Source: Chlorobiaceae bacterium (lineage in GTDB: Bacteria; Bacteroidota; Chlorobiia; Chlorobiales; Chlorobiaceae). From it: a stretch of DNA of 64,000 nucleotides. Shown piece by piece: positions 34,588-44,114 of this stretch. The notes beneath the pieces were generated by a model. The model was not told the origin of the DNA. It did no database searches and saw nothing but the letters and a program-made list of their open reading frames with translations. Position 1 is the first letter of the stretch; each line of letters starts with the position of its first letter. Made by a program: the position numbers and the translations under genes. Location of the stretch: the NCBI GenBank assembly GCA_013334865.1, contig JAAXWS010000007.1, forward strand, positions 62,001 through 126,000, given 5' to 3'.

Positions 34588-35709
34588 ATGCAGTTCATAG
34601 ACCTGACCACCCAGAAGGACCGAATCCGCGAACGAGTCCTGCAGCGGCTCGAAGCGATCGTCGACCACGGCCAGTACGTCATGGGGCCCGAAGTGCCCGA
34701 ACTCGAAAAGCAGCTCGCGGCCTACGTCGGCACGAAGCACTGCGTCTCCTGCTCCTCCGGCACCGACGCACTCCTCATGCCGCTCATGGCGATGGGGGTC
34801 GGCCCTGGCGATGCCGTCCTGACCACTCCCTTCACCTTCGTCGCCACGGCCGAGGTGATCAGCCTCGTCGGTGCGACCCCGGTCTTCGTCGACGCTGAGC
34901 CCGGTACCTTCAATATCGATCCCGACAAAGTCGGGGCGGCCGTCCTGAAGGCGAAAGCCAAAGGCCTGAACCCCAAGGCGCTCATTCCTGTGGACCTCTT
35001 CGGCCTTCCGGCGGACTACGGCCGCCTTGAGCAGGTCGCGGCCGAGAACGGCCTCTGGATCATCGAGGACGCCTGCCAGGGCTTCGGCGGTACTTTCAAC
35101 GGCCAGCGGGCGGGCAGCTTCGGGCTCGTCGGCGCAACATCCTTCTTCCCGGCCAAGCCGCTCGGCTGCTACGGGGACGGCGGCGCGATCTTTACCGACG
35201 ACGACGAACTCGACCGCCGCCTCCGTTCGGTCCGCGTGCACGGGCAGGGGGACGGGGACGACAAGTACTTCAATGTCCGCATCGGCATCAACGGGCGCCT
35301 CGACACGATGCAGGCCGCCGTGCTGCTTGAAAAACTGGCTATTTTCGATGACGAACTCGTTGAACGCCAGCGCGTGGCCGACGCCTATTCCTGCCGCCTC
35401 AGGGGCAGGGTCGATGTTCCCGAGGTGCCTGAAGGCTACACCTCCTGCTGGGCGCAGTACTCGCTGCTCGCAGCTTCCCGCGCCGATCGCGAAAAGATCA
35501 TGGGAGCCCTCCAGCAGGCTGGCATCCCTTCGGTCATCTACTACCGCATCCCGCTGCACCTCCAGAAAGCCTACGCCGGGCTGGGCTACGCCAAAGGGGA
35601 TTTCCCTGTGTCGGAGGATTTCAGCTCGAGGGTCTTTTCGCTGCCGATGCACCCCTACCTGAAGGATGAGGAGATCCAGAAGATCTGCGACGTGATCGTG
35701 AAGGCGTAA
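34588..35709 (+). CDS. DegT/DnrJ/EryC1/StrS family sugar aminotransferase
   Basis: 373 residues. A PLP-dependent fold with ISL..GATPVFVDAEPGTFNID, IIEDACQGFGGTFNG and the cofactor Lys near 190 in FFPAKPLGCYGDGGAIF, followed by VRVHGQGDGDDKYFNVRIGI and NGRLDTMQAAVLL. These motifs fit the WbpE/VioA-type branch, which transaminates UDP- or dTDP-keto sugars for surface polysaccharide. The exact sugar cannot be assigned. No other polysaccharide genes are nearby. It is followed by a long palindrome. Confidence 0.88.
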   Translation: MQFIDLTTQKDRIRERVLQRLEAIVDHGQYVMGPEVPELEKQLAAYVGTKHCVSCSSGTDALLMPLMAMGVGPGDAVLTTPFTFVATAEVISLVGATPVFVDAEPGTFNIDPDKVGAAVLKAKAKGLNPKALIPVDLFGLPADYGRLEQVAAENGLWIIEDACQGFGGTFNGQRAGSFGLVGATSFFPAKPLGCYGDGGAIFTDDDELDRRLRSVRVHGQGDGDDKYFNVRIGINGRLDTMQAAVLLEKLAIFDDELVERQRVADAYSCRLRGRVDVPEVPEGYTSCWAQYSLLAASRADREKIMGALQQAGIPSVIYYRIPLHLQKAYAGLGYAKGDFPVSEDFSSRVFSLPMHPYLKDEEIQKICDVIVKA

Positions 35710-35716
35710 AGCTCTG

Positions 35717-35777
35717 GGGTCAGGTCTTGTATTTTGACTTTTCGTTGGAAAAGTCAAAATACAAGACCTGACCCCAG
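35717..35777. repeat. REP/RAYT-type palindrome
   Basis: A near-perfect inverted repeat: GGGGTCAGGTCTTGTATTTT at about 35717, a short centre near CGTTGG, and its complement ending at about 35775. The motif GGTCAGGTCTTGTATTTTGA is one I recognise from palindromes associated with Y1/TnpA_REP (RAYT) transposases across many bacteria. No transposase gene is present here. It separates two convergent genes and could also end transcription. Confidence 0.75.
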
Positions 35778-35778
35778 C

Positions 35779-37074
35779 TCACTCCTCTTTCCCTTCCTTC
35801 ACCTTCAGCAGCACGCCTGCGGCCATCACGAGCAGGTTGATCGCACCAACGATCAGGAACGGCGCCTTGGGGCTCATGCCGTCGAACATGCGCCCACCCG
35901 CCATGGTGATCAGCAGGATGCCGACCGCACCGCTGATGTTGAACGCCCCCATCACCGATCCCCGGGCCTCCCTCGGGGCCTCCTGCCCGATCAGCGACTG
36001 CGAACCGAGGAACGCGCTGATCTGGCCGATGCCGAGCAGTACGAAGAAGACCAGGGACAGCGGTTCCAGCGGGTTGCCGATCAGCACCAGCGACAGGTAG
36101 CCGATCGCGGCAAGTCCCATGCTCACCGTCAGGGCCGTCACCCGGTTCCAGCGGTCGATCAGGGGGCCGATCACCGGCGCCCACAGGAGGGCCGCACCCT
36201 GGGAGACGATGAACAGTATGGTTCCCCGCTTGACCGCCTCTGCCGGAGGCATACCCATGGCAATGCCCGCGGTCGTGCCCCACAACGGCACGAAGGTGCC
36301 GATGATCGACTGGTCGCCACGCGCCACGAAAGCCGCCGCGTAGGAGAGCAGGATCCTCGGATTCCTCGCATGGCTGATGCCGCTCACCAGCAGCTTGCCG
36401 AGGGGTGGACGCTCCTCGTGGCGCACCGGCGTCCCTCCTTTGAGCCCTGCGGTGACGAACACGGCGACCACGACGCAGGTGACTGCGACCGACGCATGCG
36501 TCCAGAAGGCAGCTTCGGCGCCGCTATGGCCATTCGTGACGAGCCGGTGCGGGAGGCTGCCGAAGAACTGGTTCAGCACCACGATGCCGAGTCCGTTGAG
36601 GAATCCGACGATCGCGATCAGCTTGCCCCTTGACCGTTCGGCGGGGTAGTCGACCAGCACGGTCGCCAGGCCGCTGGTCACGGCTACAACCCCCACCGCA
36701 TAGATCATCCGGTATGCCGTCAGTTCAGCCACGCTCCTGGCGAAGGGGTAGAGGATGTAGGCGAGCGCAAGCACGATGAACCCGGCGGCGTATACCGGCT
36801 TGCGCCCGACACGGTCCATGAGCGCCCCGGCCGGGCCGAACAGCAGCAGCGTCACGATCTCGGTCCAGAAAACCAGGTCGCCGCTGATGGTTCCCTGCAG
36901 GTGCGGCGGTATGCCGAGGTTCTGGTTCAGGATGTAGGCCTGCCCGATCGACACGAAGGTGATCATGCTGATCGAGAAGAATGCTATGACCAGGAAGCTC
37001 CAGCCCTGTTTCGGCTGGACCGTCGGTGCCAGCTCAACGGGCCCGATGCGGTGCGTTGTCGTTATTTCGGGCAT
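35779..37074 (-). CDS. Major facilitator superfamily transporter
   Basis: 431 residues from the ATG at 37072-37074 (an upstream ATG at 37152 lies inside the spacer after lolD and adds non-hydrophobic residues). About twelve transmembrane segments. The MFS loop motif appears as GPAGALMDRVGRKPVY between helices 2 and 3 and as a degenerate GPLIDRWNRV in the second half. The substrate is unknown. It is the last gene of the proA-lolD-MFS unit. Confidence 0.85.
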   Translation of the reverse strand: MPEITTTHRIGPVELAPTVQPKQGWSFLVIAFFSISMITFVSIGQAYILNQNLGIPPHLQGTISGDLVFWTEIVTLLLFGPAGALMDRVGRKPVYAAGFIVLALAYILYPFARSVAELTAYRMIYAVGVVAVTSGLATVLVDYPAERSRGKLIAIVGFLNGLGIVVLNQFFGSLPHRLVTNGHSGAEAAFWTHASVAVTCVVVAVFVTAGLKGGTPVRHEERPPLGKLLVSGISHARNPRILLSYAAAFVARGDQSIIGTFVPLWGTTAGIAMGMPPAEAVKRGTILFIVSQGAALLWAPVIGPLIDRWNRVTALTVSMGLAAIGYLSLVLIGNPLEPLSLVFFVLLGIGQISAFLGSQSLIGQEAPREARGSVMGAFNISGAVGILLITMAGGRMFDGMSPKAPFLIVGAINLLVMAAGVLLKVKEGKEE

Positions 37075-37106
37075 GGCGAAGGGGAAGGGATGTTTAGGTC
37101 GTTGAT

Positions 37107-37799
37107 TCAGTTGCCGATGGTGCGCAGGAACCCGTCCTGCATGTGCAGGCATCGGTCGGCCGTGGCGGCGAACTCCTCGTTGTGCGTCACGATGACGAAC
37201 GAGGTCTTGCGCTCCCTGCAGAGCGATGCCATCAGCTCGTAGAGCAACCGGCTGTTCTCGCTGTCGAGGTTGCCGCTGGGTTCGTCGGCGAGTACCAGCA
37301 CCGGGTCGTTCATCAGCGCCCTTGCGATGGCCACGCGTTGCTGTTCGCCGCCGGAAAGCTCGGAGGGCAGATGGTCGAGGCGCGCCTTCAGGCCGAGGTT
37401 TTCGAGCAGGCCAGCCGCCCGCTCTTTTGCGGGCTTCAGTTTCCCGGTGGCGATGAACTCAGCCATGGCGACGTTCTCCAGCGCCGTGAAATCCGACAGC
37501 AGGTGATGGAACTGGAATACGAAGCCGATTTTCCGGTTCCTGAATCGTGCCAGCTCTTTCTTCGAGAGCCGGCACTTGTTTCCGCTGAAGATGCTCTTTC
37601 CCTCGAACAGCAGTTCACCGCCATCGGGCATGTCGAGTGTGCCCAGGAGGTTCAGCAGGGTGGTTTTCCCGCTGCCCGACGCACCGACGATGGTCACCAG
37701 CTCGCCGGCTCTCACCGTGAGGTCGATCCCTTTCAGGATCTGCAGCGGCTGCTGGCCAGGCAGCGCATAGGATTTGACGAGCTTCCTCGCTTCGAGCAT
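37107..37799 (-). CDS. lolD: LolD-type ABC transporter ATP-binding protein
   Basis: 230 residues. Walker A GASGSGKTTLLNLLG, the Q-loop region FVFQFHHLLSDFTALENV (typical LolD/MacB), signature LSGGEQQRVAIARAL, Walker B VLVLADEPSGNLD and the H-loop VIVTHNEEF. LolD powers release of lipoproteins from the inner membrane by LolCE. No LolC or LolE gene is adjacent, as often in Chlorobiota. The start lies one base after the proA stop, so the two are coupled. Confidence 0.88.
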   Translation of the reverse strand: MLEARKLVKSYALPGQQPLQILKGIDLTVRAGELVTIVGASGSGKTTLLNLLGTLDMPDGGELLFEGKSIFSGNKCRLSKKELARFRNRKIGFVFQFHHLLSDFTALENVAMAEFIATGKLKPAKERAAGLLENLGLKARLDHLPSELSGGEQQRVAIARALMNDPVLVLADEPSGNLDSENSRLLYELMASLCRERKTSFVIVTHNEEFAATADRCLHMQDGFLRTIGN

Positions 37800-37800
37800 C

Positions 37801-39063
37801 TCAGACGGGCCTCACCTGACCGTTGCCCGTGATCAGCCACTTGTAGCTGCACAGCTCCTTGAGGGCCATCGGACCACGGGCGTGCAGCTTCTGTGTGCTG
37901 ATGCCGATCTCCGCACCGAGGCCGAACTGCGCCCCGTCGGTGAAAGCCGTCGAGGTGTTCGCGTACACGGCTGCCGCATCCACCCGCTTCATGAAGGTGT
38001 CGATCACCGCCTGGTCACCGGCGATCACGGCCTCGCTGTGCTTCGAGCTGTGGTGGGCGATGTGGTCCAGCGCCTCTTCGAGGCTGTCTACGGTTTTGAC
38101 CGACATCTTCAGCGACAGGAACTCCGTGCCGAAATGCTCAGGGCTGGCCATGTCGAGCAGCTCCTCGGGATAGATTCCCGAAAGCTTGAAGTAAGCCGGC
38201 TCGTCGGCGTAGATCCGCACCATCTTCTCGCTGAGCGGTGCCACCAGAGCAGGCAGCTCCTTGAGCCGATCGCTGTGTAAGAGCAGGGTGTCGAGGGCGT
38301 TGCAGACGCTCGGGCGCCTCGTCTTGGCGTTGAAGACGACCGCTTTGCCGATCTCGATGTCGCCGCTCCTGTCGAAGTAGGTGTGCACGATGCCTGCGCC
38401 CGTTTCGATCACCGGTACCGTGGAGTGCTTGCGCGCAAAGTCGATGAGCTGCTGGCTTCCTCTCGGGATGATCACGTCGATGAACCCGACTGCGTTGAGC
38501 ATCGCGTTTGCCGCCTCGCGCTCAGCCGGGAGCAGGTAGATCATGTCCGGATCGAGCCTCCGGTCGGCGAGCACCTGCCGGATCAGCTCGACGATGGCGA
38601 TGTTCGAGAAGGCCGCGTCACTGCCTCCTTTCAGCACGGTGGCGTTGCCTGATTTCAGGCAGAGCGAGAAGACGTCGAAAGTTACGTTGGGACGCGACTC
38701 GTAGATGATGCCGACCACCCCGAGCGGCACGGTCACCTTCTTCAGGCCGAGGCCGTTCGGCAGCGTCCGCTCCTCGAGCACCTGGTCGAGCGGGGAGGGG
38801 AGCGCCGCGACGTTCCTGATGTCCGAAGCGATCGAGTCCAGCCGCGCCTCGTTGAGCAGCAGGCGGTCATAGCGCGGATCGGCCGGGTCCATCCGCTCGA
38901 GGTCCTGACGGTTGGCGGCGAGTATCGCTCCGGCGGCGGCGGGGATCCTGTCGGCAAGCTCGCGAAGCATCCCGTTGATCGCCTCGGTGTCGAGGGCGAC
39001 GATGCTCCGGCTGGCTTTCTGGACGGCTTTCAGGCGTTCGACGATGGCTTCGTGGTCGGTCAT
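37801..39063 (-). CDS. proA: ProA, gamma-glutamyl phosphate reductase
   Basis: 420 residues from the ATG at 39061-39063, which has a good ribosome site (AAGGAG) and begins where the family does; the longer frame to 39174 is not needed. The aldehyde-dehydrogenase fold shows [35 protein letters not shown] and the catalytic Cys in [15 protein letters not shown]. It reduces gamma-glutamyl phosphate to glutamate semialdehyde in proline synthesis. The partner kinase proB is about 10 kb away at 48619. Confidence 0.95.
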   Translation of the reverse strand: MTDHEAIVERLKAVQKASRSIVALDTEAINGMLRELADRIPAAAGAILAANRQDLERMDPADPRYDRLLLNEARLDSIASDIRNVAALPSPLDQVLEERTLPNGLGLKKVTVPLGVVGIIYESRPNVTFDVFSLCLKSGNATVLKGGSDAAFSNIAIVELIRQVLADRRLDPDMIYLLPAEREAANAMLNAVGFIDVIIPRGSQQLIDFARKHSTVPVIETGAGIVHTYFDRSGDIEIGKAVVFNAKTRRPSVCNALDTLLLHSDRLKELPALVAPLSEKMVRIYADEPAYFKLSGIYPEELLDMASPEHFGTEFLSLKMSVKTVDSLEEALDHIAHHSSKHSEAVIAGDQAVIDTFMKRVDAAAVYANTSTAFTDGAQFGLGAEIGISTQKLHARGPMALKELCSYKWLITGNGQVRPV

Positions 39064-39272
39064 TGCGTGCAACTCCTTCGATGAGAATTGGTTATCGATA
39101 ATGATCTTGAAGATAGTCATAATTACCGCACTGCCACAATCGCGAAAGTCCGGGAAAAGCGCCGTGGCCGGCATTGAGCGGTCGATGGGAAATATGATTG
39201 CATTGTGCCGACCCCGTCGGCTGTTATCCCCGAACCCGAATCATTGAGGATTCAGGCTCGTAAAGTGTTTCA

Positions 39273-39722
39273 TTGATGCCCCTGCCGACCCTTCAGAGAA
39301 CGCATGGCCATGAGTTGCAGTTCTTTACCAACCATATCGGGCACTTCATGCTTGTCACCGGCCAGCTCGACAAACTTGCCGATGAAGGGCATGTCGTCGT
39401 GGTGAGCAGTGCGTACCATACCCTGGCCCCCCGCGAAGGAATACGGTTCGACAACCTCATAGGCGAGCAGGGCTATAACGGCTGGGTTGCCTGTGGCCAG
39501 TCGAAGCTCGCCAACATCCTGTTTGCAAAAGAGCTCCAGCGACGCTTCTCCTCCCGCCATCCCGCCGCCAGGGCGGTCGTCGGGCAATACTTCGCCGATT
39601 GCAATGTCGCCAGGCCGAACAGGAAAACTGAAGATCCTGACCTTGCGGGGAGGCTTTGGGATGCCTCCGAACGGATCGTTCAGGAATTGATGCCGCGTCC
39701 TACCACTGGTAACCGATCTTGA
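39273..39722 (+). pseudogene. Truncated short-chain dehydrogenase (retinol-dehydrogenase-like) remnant
   Basis: The frame holds the centre of an SDR: ELQFFTNHIGHFMLVTGQLD, then VVVVSSAYHTLAPREGIRF and GQSKLANILFAKELQRRFS. The NAD-binding N-terminus is missing. The active-site YxxxK is changed: the residue before GQSK is Cys instead of Tyr. After RRFS about 60 residues of the family are absent and the frame jumps to a C-terminal end, GQYFADCNVARPNRKTEDPD. These losses mean it cannot work as an oxidoreductase. Its 3' end overlaps the DUF481 gene on the other strand. Confidence 0.75.
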
Positions 39723-40716
39723 TACGATAGGTGGTATCCCATGCTGCGGCTTCGGGAGGGGCGTCTCCGCTGAAGGCGGTCTTGACTTCGGCGCTGGTGT
39801 ACATGCCGCTGGCGACCGGAAGCTTCAGGCCGGTCCACGTGTCGAAGGAGAATCCCGCTGTGGAGGTCAGGCTGAGCAGTCCGTTGTCGCGGTGGTAGAT
39901 TTCGAGCTTCTCGGGAATGAGGAAATGGCTGAAATCGATCCTCCATGATCCGGCCAGGAATGTATCAATGGTCTTCGAGCGGTAGTTGTCCGATGCGTAT
40001 TCGAGACCGGTTTCAGCGTTGAACCTGGTCAGATGCGTGTCGATGAGGTGCAGGCCTGCATAAGGACCGGCCGTCCAGCGCAGGATCAGGTTGCTCATCC
40101 TGTCGGATTTGAAGGAGGTTCCCTCTCCGAAATAGAAGCGTTTCGAGGCGTTGTTGTCGTAGGTGGTTTCGACCGACCAGCGGTCGGCGGTCACATCCTG
40201 GCCGCTCTGGTTATACTGGAATTCCCCGCCCAGTCGGATCCTGTGGCTGCTTTTTTTCCATTCGAGCCTGGTGATGAGGTCGGTCAGGTCGTCGTGCGTG
40301 TTGCCACGCTCCATCTTGAGTGCCACGTCCATCTCTCCGCTGATCTTGGATGCCTTTCCCAGTTCCCAGTCCGCAGGGTTCAGCTGTGTTACGTTCGCTC
40401 CCGGTTCGCGCCTGCTGTCCAGCAGGACAAATTCTTCCTGTTTCCTGAGAGACCGGATCCCGACAACCTCGTTGCCGGTCAGGCGGACGCATACGGTTCC
40501 GTCAGAAGCGATCTCCCGAACGTTTTTCCATTCGGCATTGACCGTTCCTGCATAACCGGTCTCGAGTTCGAGGATTCCTCCGCTCATGCGGACGAGTCGG
40601 CCGGTGAGCCTGTCGCCGTTGTCCATGACGATCGTTTCAGCTGCCTGTGAAGCTGGCGGCGCGATGGGCAGTAAGGCAATTGCCGCGATGATGCTCCGGT
40701 ATATGTGGCGAGGCAT
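39700..40716 (-). CDS. DUF481-family secreted/outer-membrane protein
   Basis: 338 residues from the ATG at 40714-40716, giving a signal peptide (IIAAIALLPIAPPASQAAE). An SH3-like N-terminal part (VMDNGDRLTGRLVRMSGGIL, then YAGTVNAEWKNVREI) is followed by a series of beta strands with frequent aromatics and a closing strand TTYRIKIGYQW. This layout is typical of DUF481 proteins, thought to be outer-membrane barrels of unknown function. The start fits the signal peptide better than the upstream ATG at 40785. Confidence 0.7.
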   Translation of the reverse strand: MPRHIYRSIIAAIALLPIAPPASQAAETIVMDNGDRLTGRLVRMSGGILELETGYAGTVNAEWKNVREIASDGTVCVRLTGNEVVGIRSLRKQEEFVLLDSRREPGANVTQLNPADWELGKASKISGEMDVALKMERGNTHDDLTDLITRLEWKKSSHRIRLGGEFQYNQSGQDVTADRWSVETTYDNNASKRFYFGEGTSFKSDRMSNLILRWTAGPYAGLHLIDTHLTRFNAETGLEYASDNYRSKTIDTFLAGSWRIDFSHFLIPEKLEIYHRDNGLLSLTSTAGFSFDTWTGLKLPVASGMYTSAEVKTAFSGDAPPEAAAWDTTYRIKIGYQW

Positions 40717-40806
40717 GGTTTGCGGGGATGATTGGCTGATTCCGAAAAAGCGCTGAAATATAGCCGTTACGCTCTGGAGTGCCAACTTCGCAAAGCCCCC
40801 TCAGCG

Positions 40807-41214
40807 TTATTCCGGTGGTGATGTGGCTTTTGCTGTATCGAGCATTGTCGAGACGGCATCGCAGAGAACATGGAGGGACAGTGGTTTATGGAGCAGGACC
40901 GTTCCTTCATCGATGCAGTGCGTCCCTTCGATGTATCCCGACATGAAAAGCACTTTCAGTCCTGGCCGCATGGCCTTTAGCCTCCTGGCGAGTTCGAATC
41001 CGTTCATTTCCGGCATCGTTACGTCGGACAGCAGGAGGTCGATATCCTCTGTGGCCTGTTCGGCGATATCCAGCGCTTGCGCCGGCTCGGTTGACGGGAG
41101 TACGCGGTGCCCGGCCTTTTCAAGCACCTCCGTGAAAATCGTGACGATGTCCGGTTCGTCATCGACGAGGAGGATGGTGGCGGCGTTCCGGCAGGCTTGC
41201 ATGGGTTTGGTCAT
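40807..41214 (-). CDS. Stand-alone response-regulator receiver protein
   Basis: 135 residues, a single receiver domain. ILLVDDEPDIVTIFTEVLEK supplies the acidic pocket, Asp64 in LLLSDVTMPEMNGFELA is the phosphorylation site, and Lys near 109 in LLHKPLSLHVL completes the set. The sequence style resembles receiver domains of hybrid histidine kinases. There is no output domain and no kinase gene nearby, so the partner is unknown. Confidence 0.85.
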   Translation of the reverse strand: MTKPMQACRNAATILLVDDEPDIVTIFTEVLEKAGHRVLPSTEPAQALDIAEQATEDIDLLLSDVTMPEMNGFELARRLKAMRPGLKVLFMSGYIEGTHCIDEGTVLLHKPLSLHVLCDAVSTMLDTAKATSPPE

Positions 41215-41282
41215 GTTCGTAGCGTTATGGGTAACTGAGGCCTGTTCTTTTTCCCTGGCCGGTTACTCCTATGCTACGTACG

Positions 41283-41309
41283 GCACCCGGACAAAAAGTG
41301 TCCGGGTGC
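41283..41309. terminator. Strong hairpin between the receiver and WYL genes
   Basis: GCACCCGGACA (41283-41293), loop aaaag, TGTCCGGGTGC (41299-41309): eleven paired bases. On the reverse strand it follows the WYL gene stop at 41321. There is no U-run on that strand, so it may need a factor, or serve as an RNA-stability element. Confidence 0.5.
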
Positions 41310-41320
41310 GGGGGGATTTT

Positions 41321-42334
41321 TCAGAAGAGGGAGAGGGATTCCAGCTTGACCGCCCGGACATCCTCGTACATTCGTTCCATCGTCAGCAGTTCGTATTTGA
41401 TCATTTCGCGGAGTTCCTGAGGTTCGAGCACTTCCGCCTCGCTGCCGTAACGCATGATCCAGCGCTTGATCGCTTCCAGCGCGCCGACTTTCATCGTGAG
41501 GGTCAGGCCTCCGTGCTCGTGCTCGATGATGGACTGGGTCGGGTGCCAGCGGTGTTCCCGGATCCATTGGGCCTGGTAAGGCGTGAACCGGATGGAGACG
41601 ACATGCAGCTCGTTCTCATGGATCTGGTCGAAGGTTTTGTCCAGGTAGGTTTCGAGGGAAAAGCCCTCGGTCACGGTGAAGTGCCTCGAAGTCAGGGAGA
41701 TGGTCCTGATCCGGCCAAGGGCGAAGGTCCTGATATCGTTCCGCAGTTCGCAGAAGGCGATCAGGTACCAGGTATCCCTGACGGGTGAATAGCGCAGCGT
41801 GTAGGGGTGCACCGTACGCTCGCTCACCTCCTGGTTCCACGAGGCCCGGTAGGTCATGGAGATCTTCAGCCTGCTGCGGATGGCGTTCTCGATGGTGGCG
41901 AAGATCCTCGGTTCGATGGCCAGCGAGGTTGACTGCTCGATGGAATAGATCCTGAAGAACTCGTCGGCGGCGGAATGTTCCGGAAGGTATTGCCGGACCT
42001 TGTCGAGCGCCCTGCAGACCTCTGCATGGTAAGGCGTTCCCTGGTACTGTGCAAGCACCTTCTTGGTCGCCATGAGCGCCTCGGCCTCCTTCTGCTCCCA
42101 AATCGCGGAGGGCAGGAACCCCCATCCCGGGCTTTCGTAGAAATACCCCCGATTTTTCTGGTCGTAGGCGATCGGCGCATGCAGCACGTCCCGCATGTAC
42201 TCGATATCCCGCTGGATGCTTTTGGTCGACACCTCGAAATAGCCTGCGACCCGGCTGCAGTTCGGATAGCGGTTCTCCTTGAGCTGCTGGTCGATGTACT
42301 GGATCCGGACCAGCGGGGGCCTCGACTGTTTCAT
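41321..42334 (-). CDS. WYL-domain transcriptional regulator (YafY-like)
   Basis: 337 residues. The N-terminal helix-turn-helix spans about 20-70 (YFEVSTKSIQRDIEYMRDVL), followed by a linker and the WYL ligand domain with the signature SPVRDTWYLIAFCELRNDIR and RIRTISLTSRHF. A WCX-like C-terminal domain includes GALEAIKRWIMRYGSEAEVL. WYL regulators respond to nucleic-acid or nucleotide ligands; many control defence or repair loci. It is divergent from the NmrA-type SDR gene. Confidence 0.87.
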   Translation of the reverse strand: MKQSRPPLVRIQYIDQQLKENRYPNCSRVAGYFEVSTKSIQRDIEYMRDVLHAPIAYDQKNRGYFYESPGWGFLPSAIWEQKEAEALMATKKVLAQYQGTPYHAEVCRALDKVRQYLPEHSAADEFFRIYSIEQSTSLAIEPRIFATIENAIRSRLKISMTYRASWNQEVSERTVHPYTLRYSPVRDTWYLIAFCELRNDIRTFALGRIRTISLTSRHFTVTEGFSLETYLDKTFDQIHENELHVVSIRFTPYQAQWIREHRWHPTQSIIEHEHGGLTLTMKVGALEAIKRWIMRYGSEAEVLEPQELREMIKYELLTMERMYEDVRAVKLESLSLF

Positions 42335-42486
42335 CGCTTCTCCTTTGTTGCTTTATGGAGGATGCTGTCGTAGAGTTCTATTTACGTCTATTTTTCGAAA
42401 TCCGGTAGATAAGGGCATCTGAAAGAGTGGGGTGATTTGCTACATTTTGTTGTATGGTTCGCTTGCAAACGTCAAAACCAACAGGG

Positions 42487-43371
42487 ATGGCACAGCAGAA
42501 GGTTCTGGTTGCGGGAGCTTCGGGATATCTGGGACGGTACGTCGTCAGTGAGTTTGCCGGACGGGGATATGCCGTTCGGGCCCTGGTCAGGGACAGGAAT
42601 CGGCTTTCGGGAGTCGGGCCGAACTTCGAACCCGATGTATCGGCGCTCGCGGCGGAGGTCCATGTGGGCGATGCGGCCGACAGGCAATCCCTCAGGGGCG
42701 TATGCGAGGGCGTCGATGTCGTGTTCTCCTGCATGGGGCTCACCAAGCCTCAGCATGGCGTCACGAACGAACAGGTCGACCACCTCGGCAACCGGGCGCT
42801 CCTGGAGGAGGCCCTCAAGAGCGGCGTGAGGCGCTTCATCTACGTCTCCGTCTTCAATTCCGACAAGATGCAGGATTCGGACATGGTCCATGCGCACGAG
42901 CTTTTCGTGGCTGACCTGCGGGCTTCGGGCATGGCCTACACCGTCATCCGCCCGACCGCCTACTTCAACGACATGGGCATGTTCTTCGGCTTCGCACGAA
43001 AGGGGCATGTTTTCCTCCTCGGCGACGGAAAAAACCGCTTCAACCCGATCCACGGCGCCGACCTGGCAATGTTCTGCGCCGATGCTGCAACCGATGCGGG
43101 GAACCGGGAGGCCGCCGTCGGCGGACCGGACATCTTCACCTATGACCAGACCAACATCATGGCGTTCGAAGCGCTCGGCCTCCCACCGAAGATCACGCAT
43201 TTGCCCATGTGGATCGGCGACGCAGCCCTGTTTGTCATCGGGCTATTCAACAAGCCGCTCGGGAGCATCATCTCCTTCGCGCTCTCCGTCAGCCGCATGG
43301 ACAACGTCGCCCCGGCATTCGGGACGAGGCGACTGAAGGAGTTCTACCGCGACCTCGCCTTGAGAGGGTGA
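42487..43371 (+). CDS. NmrA-like atypical SDR, NAD(P)-binding protein
   Basis: 294 residues from the ATG at 42487 (the ATG at 42454 adds residues before the Rossmann start). The dinucleotide loop is VLVAGASGYLGRYVV, followed by VDVVFSCMGLTKPQHGVTNE and a central RRFIYVSVFNSDK. A C-terminal segment with two hydrophobic stretches (WIGDAALFVIGLFNKPLGSI) may touch a membrane. It resembles the SDR group that includes the vinyl reductase BciA and photosystem assembly factors, but no specific function can be assigned. It opens the block of SDR and chlorosome genes. Confidence 0.78.
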   Translation: MAQQKVLVAGASGYLGRYVVSEFAGRGYAVRALVRDRNRLSGVGPNFEPDVSALAAEVHVGDAADRQSLRGVCEGVDVVFSCMGLTKPQHGVTNEQVDHLGNRALLEEALKSGVRRFIYVSVFNSDKMQDSDMVHAHELFVADLRASGMAYTVIRPTAYFNDMGMFFGFARKGHVFLLGDGKNRFNPIHGADLAMFCADAATDAGNREAAVGGPDIFTYDQTNIMAFEALGLPPKITHLPMWIGDAALFVIGLFNKPLGSIISFALSVSRMDNVAPAFGTRRLKEFYRDLALRG

Positions 43372-43447
43372 ACCGCACAACCGTGGAGACGGCCCGGTAT
43401 TTTATGGTTTCAACGTTATTTCCACATTCATGGAGGGCTTGCCTGAT

Positions 43448-44067
43448 ATGAAAGGCAAGGTTGCATTGGTCACCGGCGCAAGCAGGGGCATCGGTCGGGC
43501 TACGGCCAGACTTCTCGCCGCCGAGGGTGCCGCCGTCGCGGTGAACTGGTTCCGGAGCGAAAGTGCGGCAAACGGGGTTGTGGCGGAGATCATGGAGGCC
43601 GGCGGCCAGGCTATGGCCGTCAGGGCGGATGTCCGCGACGGTGCGCAGGTTCGTTCGATGGTCGCGGAGTTTGAGAACAGCCTCGGCCCGCTCGGCCTCC
43701 TGGTAAGCAACGCGGCGGTCCGGGAGCATCATCGCCATCTCGAGCACCCTTTCACGTCACCCGTCACCGGGGTTCATCGCCCACTGCACTGCGAAGTCGG
43801 GACTCAACGCCTTCGTCCGCTCGCTGGCCGAGGAGGTCGGCCCATTCGGCATTCGCGTCAATGTTGTCGCTCCTGGCCTGACGCTGACCGACGCCACGGC
43901 ATGGCTGCCCGGGGAGCAGAAGGCGATGATGGCGGACATGGCCCCCCTGAAGCGTGTCGCCCTCCCGGAAGACGTGGCCGGCGAGGTGCTTGCGGTGGCA
44001 TCAGATCACAGCCGTTTTCCTGACCGGCTGCTACATCCCGGTTTCGGGAGGCTTGCTGATGCTGTGA
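43448..44067 (+). pseudogene. FabG-like SDR, broken by internal deletion and frameshifts
   Basis: The first frame gives a normal SDR start (MKGKVALVTGASRGIGRATA) through the NAA motif (LVSNAAV) at about 43717. The middle of the fold is then missing. The C-terminal half appears in another frame as CTAKSGLNAFVRSLAEEVGP and FGIRVNVVAPGLTLTDAT, with the catalytic Tyr replaced by His just before CTAK. Near 44020 a further shift is needed to read LTGCYIPVSGGLLML and the stop at 44065-44067. At least two frameshifts, one deletion and loss of the catalytic residue mark a pseudogene. Confidence 0.8.
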
Positions 44068-44114
44068 AGCGCCAGATGACCCAATGATTACTGCTGATAC
44101 AGTGATCAGCTTCA

